From Euphorbia lathyris (taxonomy: Eukaryota > Streptophyta > Magnoliopsida > Malpighiales > Euphorbiaceae), in assembly GCF_963576675.1 (NCBI RefSeq), contig NC_088915.1, forward strand, positions 935,001 to 999,000: DNA of 64,000 nucleotides, read 5' to 3'. Made by a program: the position numbers and the translations under genes. This document shows positions 57,938-64,000 of the stretch, one piece after another (position 1 is the stretch's first letter; every line of letters begins with the position of its first letter). Under the pieces are notes generated by a model, which did no database searches, was not told where the DNA came from, and worked only from the letters and a program-made list of their open reading frames with translations.

Positions 57938-58853
57938 CACGAGCACATTAAATAGCTCGATTATTTTTCTTTGATGTGGGATCCACACTTGTTTTTAACT
58001 ATAGGGCTTGCCTCAAATACTAACCGAAACCACACACATCGAACTAGGAATTTGATATGATTAAGGCCTTTTTTCATTTCGCCACCACATAAACCAATAG
58101 CCTACCCGAAATCATTTTCCCTTGTTCACCATTTTGAGTGTTGCCCTTCTTTTGCCACCACAATATAACCCTATTCCATCACTTTGTATCCAAAAATCCC
58201 GGAATCTATGAGTTTCAAATAGATAAATATGAGTCTAAAAAAGAGAGCATCAAAGCAAAAACATATACATTCTTTGGCTCACACACATTACCCCCCTACT
58301 AATACAATTCTCACATTCCAAAAAAAAGCTTATTCAAAATTTGTGAGAAAAAAGGGGAAGAAAAGAAAAGAAAGAAAGAAATAAATGGTCTCAACTACCC
58401 AATAGTGACTTAACATTTTAGAAACTCAATAAGATTCTTAAGCCTCATTTCCATCATAATCACACCAAACCTCAACCCTTCATTACAACCCAATTAAGTC
58501 CTTTTGATGAAATCATAGTAAGGAGGCATAGTGGTAGAGGTTGGATGACCGTGCAAGCCCACGATAGTTATCACTTGTGTTGGAAAATTGAGAGAAAACA
58601 CCTTACTCCGAACACTTGAGCGTAAAGAGTGAATCCTATGTGAGGTGTTTAACGAGTTCATTAAGTATCAACAATTTGAAAAATGTCTCACTAATGGCCA
58701 AAAGTATAAATTAAAAAATCGTTTAGTTACTCAAGGTGTTTATCATGTTTCGGACGGCTCAAAATTATGATCTTCTACATTGTTACTTGAAATGAATCAT
58801 GTCTCATTGTTGATTTATTTGAGTGCTTGAACAAGCAAAAGCTTAAAGTTTGG
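57938..58853 (+). other. internal copy A, right part (non-coding)
   Basis: Matches 60593-61541. It has a purine tract near 58348-58385 and a deletion of about 40 bp relative to copy B near 58829, between short GCTTG repeats. Confidence 0.7.
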
Positions 58854-60290
58854 TGATGTTGTTGCTATCTATTTTCACTATGATTTTGAGTCATATTTTC
58901 GTTCCTTTTTAATGCATTTTTAATGCTTTAGTGTTAATTTTGTAAAATTTCACTTCATTTCACATTTTCACACACTATCACGTGTTTTAATTTAATTCAC
59001 GAGTTTTTCTAGCATTTTTTCCACACTCTCACACACCCCACAAGATTGACAATTATTCTAGTAAGCTATAGGACAAAACAGGGACGCATTCTGAGAAGGG
59101 AAGAAGAAATGACGAGCAAAACAGTTTTTAGGTATTTTTACATAGGTCTCGGCGAGACCTATATAGGTCTCGGTGAGACCTAATTAGATCAAAGAGAGGT
59201 CTCGGCGAGACCTCCCTAGGGCTCGGCGAGACCTAGCAAAATTCACATAATTCGCAGCCATCAGGTACAGGTCTCGATGAGACCTGATAATTTCAGCAAG
59301 TTGCAATTGGCGGCTCCTCCTTTCTATGCAAGCCCATACTCTTCCCCAATTTGACTTCTCAAAGACATTTAATGCACCAATTCAGTACTTTGGAGGCTAC
59401 CAATCATCAAATTCAGATTATCATCTTGAATTGAGCAAAGATTAGCCTATAAATAGACATAAGATGTATGAGGAAATCTGACACACTTGTAATATTCATT
59501 GTAGCCAAGCTTTGGGAAATTGTCTTTCCTTTGTTTTAGTTTGTTTTAAGTAGTTTCTAAGTTCAAATTCATGTTTTTAAGTTATTTCCATCTTTTGTGT
59601 TCCATCTCTTACTTTCACTAAGTTTCACTTTGTTTCACTTTGTTTCAGTTCAAGTATTGCTTCCCCAATGACCAAGCACTAATTCTTCCCAACTAGGGAT
59701 GAGGGGAATCTTGCTAATGTTTTGAGCAAATTTAGAAGTCTATTTAGTTAAAATACCCGAAAAGAAGTTGTGTTTAAGAACTAGGAAGGTAAACTTAACT
59801 CATATTTTGGTCAATCGCTTTTTACTCACCATAGTATCAAGAGATTGGTGGAAAACTACATTTTTAGACTCCATAGCAAGTCGATGTGGTTTCCAACACT
59901 TTAATGTTAGAATTTCTCATTTACTTAAGGCTTTCTTGTCGTATTTAAGTAACCATTAGCCAGGTTAGGTAAATAGGAGTGAAGGAATAGAACGAGGTGA
60001 TCTAAGGTCTTAGCACCAAGTTTCTTTTAGAAATCACCATCTTAAAATCACGAATTTCTCTTTGGTGTTTTATTTCAATAGCTTTGATTTGACTCAAACT
60101 TAGAAAGTGAACCCGACTCCTTATTGTTTTACAACATAGTTTTTAACAACAAAAGTTTTTATCGCTATTCAAAACCAACCTTTTCAAATTAATCATTTAG
60201 ACTTCAAGAACCCGTAGATAGCTAATGCTTGTCTAGAATCTCTGTGGGATCGATCTTTATACGTAAATATACTGTATTACTTGGAGGGGG
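58854..60290 (+). repeat. full LTR of the short array element
   Basis: It starts TGATGTTGTTGC after a polypurine-like AAAGTTTGG and ends near the GTATTACTTGGAGGG text, which also ends copy A's LTR near 49345. It contains a TATA box (TATAAATA, 59448-59455) and five AGGTCTCGGCGAGACCT palindromes. No primer site is recognisable after it. Confidence 0.65.
59144..59285. repeat. array of five 17-bp CG-rich palindromes
   Basis: AGGTCTCGGCGAGACCT or one-base variants occur at 59144, 59165, 59197, 59218 and 59269. They lie about 160-300 bp upstream of the LTR TATA box. Confidence 0.9.
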
Positions 60291-61541
60291 TAAAAGATAG
60301 GGAATGGAGGCGTGTAATTGTTTTGGAAACACAACCCCAACCCAAGTATTAATGTCCTAAAGTATCAATTAGCTCCCGAAACAAACTTTAAACCAAGTCT
60401 TGAATAGCATTAATTTGTGATAGGATAAACCTTCATTTGACAATTCTAAAATTCTAAAATTGCATCGTCGGGTCATGAATAAAAACTTGAATAACTCTAC
60501 TTGAATAAATACTCATTTTTAGACATTTACCCATAGTTGAAATACTTGAACTTATAGCACACAAACGCACCCATGGAGAGATACTTTGAGCCACGAACAT
60601 ATTAAATAACTCGATTATTTTTCTTTGATGTGGGATCCACGCTTGTTTTTAACTATAGGGCTTGCATCAAATACTAACCGAAACCACACATATGGAACTA
60701 GGAATTTGATATGATTAAGGCCTTCTTTCATTTCGCCACCATATAAACCAATAGCCTACCCGAAATCATTTTCCCTTGTTCCCCATTTTGAGCCTTGCCC
60801 TTCTTTTGCCACCACAATATAACCCTATTCCATCACTTTGTATCCAAAAATCCCGGAATCTATGAGTTTCTAATAGATAAATATGAGTCTAAAAAAGAGA
60901 GCATCAAAGCAAAAACATATACATTCTTTGGCTCACACACATTACCCCCCTACTAATACAATTCTCACATTCCAAAAAAAAAGCTTATTCAAAATTTTTG
61001 AGAAAAAAGGGGAAGAAAAGAAAAGAAAGAAAGAAATAAATGGTCTCAACTACCAAATAGTGAGTTAACATTTTAGAAACTCAATAAGATTCTTAAGCCT
61101 CATTTCCATCATAATCACACCAAACCTCAACCCTTCATTACAACCCAATTAAGTCCTTTTGATCAAATCATAGTAAGGAGGCATAGTGGTAGAGGTTGGA
61201 TGACCGTGCAAGCCCACGATAGTTATCACTTGTGTTGGAAAATTGAGAGAAAACACCTTACTCCGAACACTTGAGCATAAAGAGTGAATCCTATGTGAGG
61301 TGTTTAACGAGTTCATTAAGTATCAACAATTTGAAAAATGTCTCACTAATGGCCAAAAGTATAAATTCAAAAATCGTTTAGTTACTCAAGGTGTTTATCA
61401 TGTTTCGGACGGCTCAAAATTATGATCTTCTACATTGTTACTTGAAATGAATCATGTCTCATTGTTTATTTATTTGAGTGCTTGTTCTTTTTCTTTGTTT
61501 TCGGATTTAATTTGCTTGAGGACAAGCAAAAGCTTAAATAT
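60291..61541 (+). other. internal copy B (non-coding, uninterrupted)
   Basis: It gives the empty sites for the two insertions in copy A. It ends in TTGAGGACAAGCAAAAGCTTAAA, where the polypurine tract and a further LTR would be expected, but unrelated AT-rich DNA follows. Confidence 0.7.
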
Positions 61542-61639
61542 TTGTTTTTCATCAATGATTCCATGACTACTAAATTGAATATCCACAATATTTCGAAATA
61601 TTATGGATAATCAATTACTTTTAGTTTGCATATATTATA

Positions 61640-62944
61640 TGAGCAATGAAATTTAATAGTGTGTTTGTTCGGTTGGATAAGGTGTATGCAAATGTTACTG
61701 CTATCTGTAGGTTTCCTGAGGTCAATGTGCTTAATCTACCTTTCCGTCACTCTGACCATTGCCCTATCCTTATTAAGATGGTCAAAGGAAACCGGCTGAA
61801 AGGTAACAGACCTTTTAGGTATCTTGTGGCTTGGGATTCTCATCCCGAGTTTAAGAATTTTGTTAAAAACAATTGCCAACCTCACTCTAATGTCCTTCTT
61901 GCTGCTGAGGAGTTCAGGAGAAATGTGGCTGGATGGAATAAAAACATCTTTGGCCACATTATCAGAAGGAAAAACAAGCTTTTGAGAAGGATGGAAGGCA
62001 TCCAACGTTGCTTAGAGGTCCGCTTCGACCACAGCCTGAATGGCCAGCTTAGATCTCTCCAGAACGAGTTGGAAGCAGTGCTTAGACAGGAAGAGCTCCT
62101 TTGGTTCCAGAAGTCTAGGAAGACTTGGATTCAAGACGGGGACCGAAACACCAGGTTTTTCCACCTCTCCACGATTATTAGAAGACAGAGGAATAGAATC
62201 GACATTATCAAAGACGCCAATGGTGTTTGGATTTTTGAGGAGGAGGACATTCGGCGTCTTGCCCTTGACTTCTACAAGGACCTGTTCAGAGAAGAAGCGG
62301 TGTACTTGGAGAGTGCCTACTCTGATACTTCCTTTCCTCGGTTAGGGGAGGATGCTATTAAGGATGCTTTCCATCCAGTTGACCTCAAAGAAATTGATCT
62401 GGCCTTCTCCAGCATCGGTTCCACTAAGGCTCCTGGGATTGATGGTATCCCCGCTAGCTTCTATCATAAACACTAGGATACTGTGAAAGAGGGCATTTAC
62501 AGCTTTGTGTTAGGTGTTTTTGGTGGTTCTAACGATATCAAGTTGGTTAATAAGACCCTCCTTGTTCTGATTCCTAAGGTTGATAAACCTTCTTCCTTTC
62601 TTCAGATGAGACCTATCAGCCTCTGTAATGTTTTGTACAAAGCTATCACCAAGATTGTGGCTAATAGAATCCGAAAGATCCTGCCGGATATTATTAGCCA
62701 GAATCAAGGGAGCTTTGTTCCTGGTAGACAAATGATGGATAACGTTGTTATTGCCCAGGAGGTTGTCCATTCCATGAAAATTAAAAAAGGAAAGAAAGGG
62801 ATTGTGGCTCTTAAACTGGATCTGGAGAAAGCCTATGATAGACTTAACTGGAGCTTTCTTCTGGATAGTGTAGCCAAAGCTGGTATCCCAGAAAACTGGA
62901 GGAATCTGATTGAGAAATGCATCTCCTCTCATGTGTTCCAGTGA
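61640..62944 (+). pseudogene. LINE ORF2 fragment: endonuclease end and start of RT
   Basis: One frame runs from about 61646 to 62944 with a single TAG at 62474-62476, just after SFYHKH, in a position where Trp is normal. It contains the endonuclease end (RHSDHCPILIKM), a linker, and RT finger and palm motifs STKAPGIDGIPASF, MRPISLCNVLYKAITK, NQGSFVPGRQMMDN and KLDLEKAYDRLNW. It stops before the catalytic FADD block. Both ends of the LINE are missing. Confidence 0.85.
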
Positions 62945-64000
62945 ACCTCCTTCGAATCTAAACTTCGTTATTTGTCCTTGAGGACTGAGAACCGAATCTA
63001 AGATTGCATGACAACTAGTTTAGGTGTAGGACACAATCCTGGTATCTGTAAAAGCATGAGCTAAAGTTTGCATTTAGGCCCTACTTTTGAAGAAATGCTA
63101 AAATCATTACTTAGGTAGATAACTTAAGAATTGAAGGCATGTGATGTTAAACTTGAGTTTGGGGAAAACTAGTAAACACAAAATTGAAACCCAAAGAATT
63201 GTGAGTTGAATTTGAGCCTAAGAGCGAACATCAAAAAGCTTTTTTTCTTGACATTTTTGTGTGAATGCTTTGACTTGTGGAAAGATTACAGATTTTGCAC
63301 CTAATACTGTGTTGAACCTACATGCAATGATTTGAGATGATAAACGATGAATCAGCCTCATTAGAATTAACCATTTTCTTTACCTTATTTTCTCTTTTTC
63401 ATCCACTCTAGGAAGCCCCTTTGAGCCTATATTTTTGTAGTTGATAGATTTTTCTTTCGTTCTAACCCAATTTTTGCAAACCATCATTTGGTTTGCTACT
63501 TAATCCTAAAGTTTTTGCAAAGCTCACATCGAGCCTTTGTCGTTCTAGCGCTTTATCTTTGTTTATGGCATCATAGTAGCAAGCCAAAAGGGTAAAAAGT
63601 GAATGAGCACTATCCCAAAAAGAAAAAAAAAGGGGAAAAAGAAAAAAAAAGAAAAAGAGAAAAAAAAAACAAAAAAAAAGAGAAAAGAAAAGAGACGAAC
63701 AAAAAGGGGAGAACTTCATTCCCCAGTTCTTAAAATCAAAACGTCTCAAGAAAAACGTCCAAAAAAAGAGATAATGAATGAATAAAAAGCTCAGTCACTT
63801 TATATTTGCTAAAGCCATTTGAACTTTGTTTTTCTAGCGCTAGAACTATTAACCCTTGTTGTACCTTTAACCCTCTAAACACATTACAACCCCAATTCGA
63901 GGCTGTTTTTGATATCATCGGAGTCATATAGCATAGTAGAGGAACTCGGATGAACGTGCAAAATCAACGTAATCCTAAGCAAGAACATAAGCCGAGAGTA
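62945..64000 (+). other. diverged gypsy-type 3' non-coding region
   Basis: The end (63880-63980) resembles copies A and B around CATTACAACCC...CATAGTAGAGGAACTCGGATGAACGTGCA. A purine-only-like tract of about 90 bases (63617-63709) occupies the position of shorter ones in A and B. No gene is supported; the open frames over the purine tract are low complexity. Confidence 0.5.

Larger units (their letters stand above)
49078..61541 (+). mobile_element. tandem array of a short non-autonomous LTR element, interrupted twice
   Basis: Order: end of an LTR (49078 to about 49345), internal copy A (about 49345-49622, 50321-50378, 57938-58853), a full LTR (58854 to about 60290), internal copy B (to 61541). 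With the insertions removed the internal part is only about 1.25 kb and has no coding region. Its end, GACAAGCAAAAGCTTAAA, is the region that precedes the polypurine tract in Athila/Tat elements. Sharing one LTR between two internal copies implies unequal recombination. Confidence 0.7.

Noticed and set aside
63462..63785. Phe-rich or Lys-rich proteins over the purine tract
   Set aside because: Pure low-complexity translation of a purine run.

Overview
The window is nuclear DNA from a flowering plant, probably a eudicot. It is AT-rich intergenic sequence made almost entirely of nested transposable elements: Copia and Ty3/gypsy LTR retrotransposons, L1-type LINE pieces, two tRNA-derived SINEs, two CACTA elements, a Mutator-like element and smaller TIR elements. 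Nothing bacterial or organellar is visible. The species cannot be named from the sequence. The only convincing host gene is a two-exon F-box/LRR gene (SKIP19/FBL23-like) on the minus strand at 33901-35363. A second intact two-exon gene, encoding a DUF1985-type protein, is cargo of a Mutator-like element (43249-45503).

Layout: 1-3434 is the 3' end of a Sirevirus-like Copia element (decayed accessory ORF, two polypurine-tract copies, 3' LTR), inserted into the gag of an Athila-like gypsy element lying on the minus strand (3435-5673). 5941-16208 is a complete 10.3-kb non-autonomous gypsy-type element on the minus strand, with perfect CTTGT target duplications, a tRNA-Asp primer site and two homologous ORF1-like genes but no gag-pol. 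16425-18580 is the 5' half of a LINE (minus). 18581-24918 is AT-rich, with two MITE-like inverted repeats, a LINE 3' end (to 23189) and one CACTA-like terminus (23609). 24924-30549 is a complete young CRM-like gypsy element with a 1547-codon gag-pol, 510-bp LTRs and ACAAC target duplications. 32563-33050 is a LINE RNase H remnant. 33208-33324 is a SINE with 14-bp target duplications. 33814-35431 is the F-box/LRR gene. 35498-42102 is a Copia element in permuted order (leader, LTR, pol, gag, leader). 42103-42567 is a gypsy LTR piece. 42568-49077 is a CACTA element containing the DUF1985 Mutator-like element. 49078-61541 is a tandem array of a short non-autonomous LTR element, broken by a TIR element (49623-50320) and a second CACTA element (50379-57937); the latter holds a 4.3-kb LTR that itself contains a LINE fragment. 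61640-62944 is a LINE endonuclease/RT fragment, and the window ends in diverged gypsy-type 3' non-coding sequence.

The strongest observations are these. (i) Several unrelated LTR elements carry their own short CG-rich palindromes in non-coding or LTR DNA. (ii) The element at 5941-16208 combines such palindromes with a duplicated ORF1-like gene. (iii) The DUF1985 gene is intact inside a Mutator-like element with a perfect 9-bp target duplication. (iv) The F-box gene has an early stop that removes an in-frame acidic tail, and a duplicated decoy splice acceptor that reads in frame through a SINE. (v) A tandem copy of the array element supplies the empty site for two insertions.
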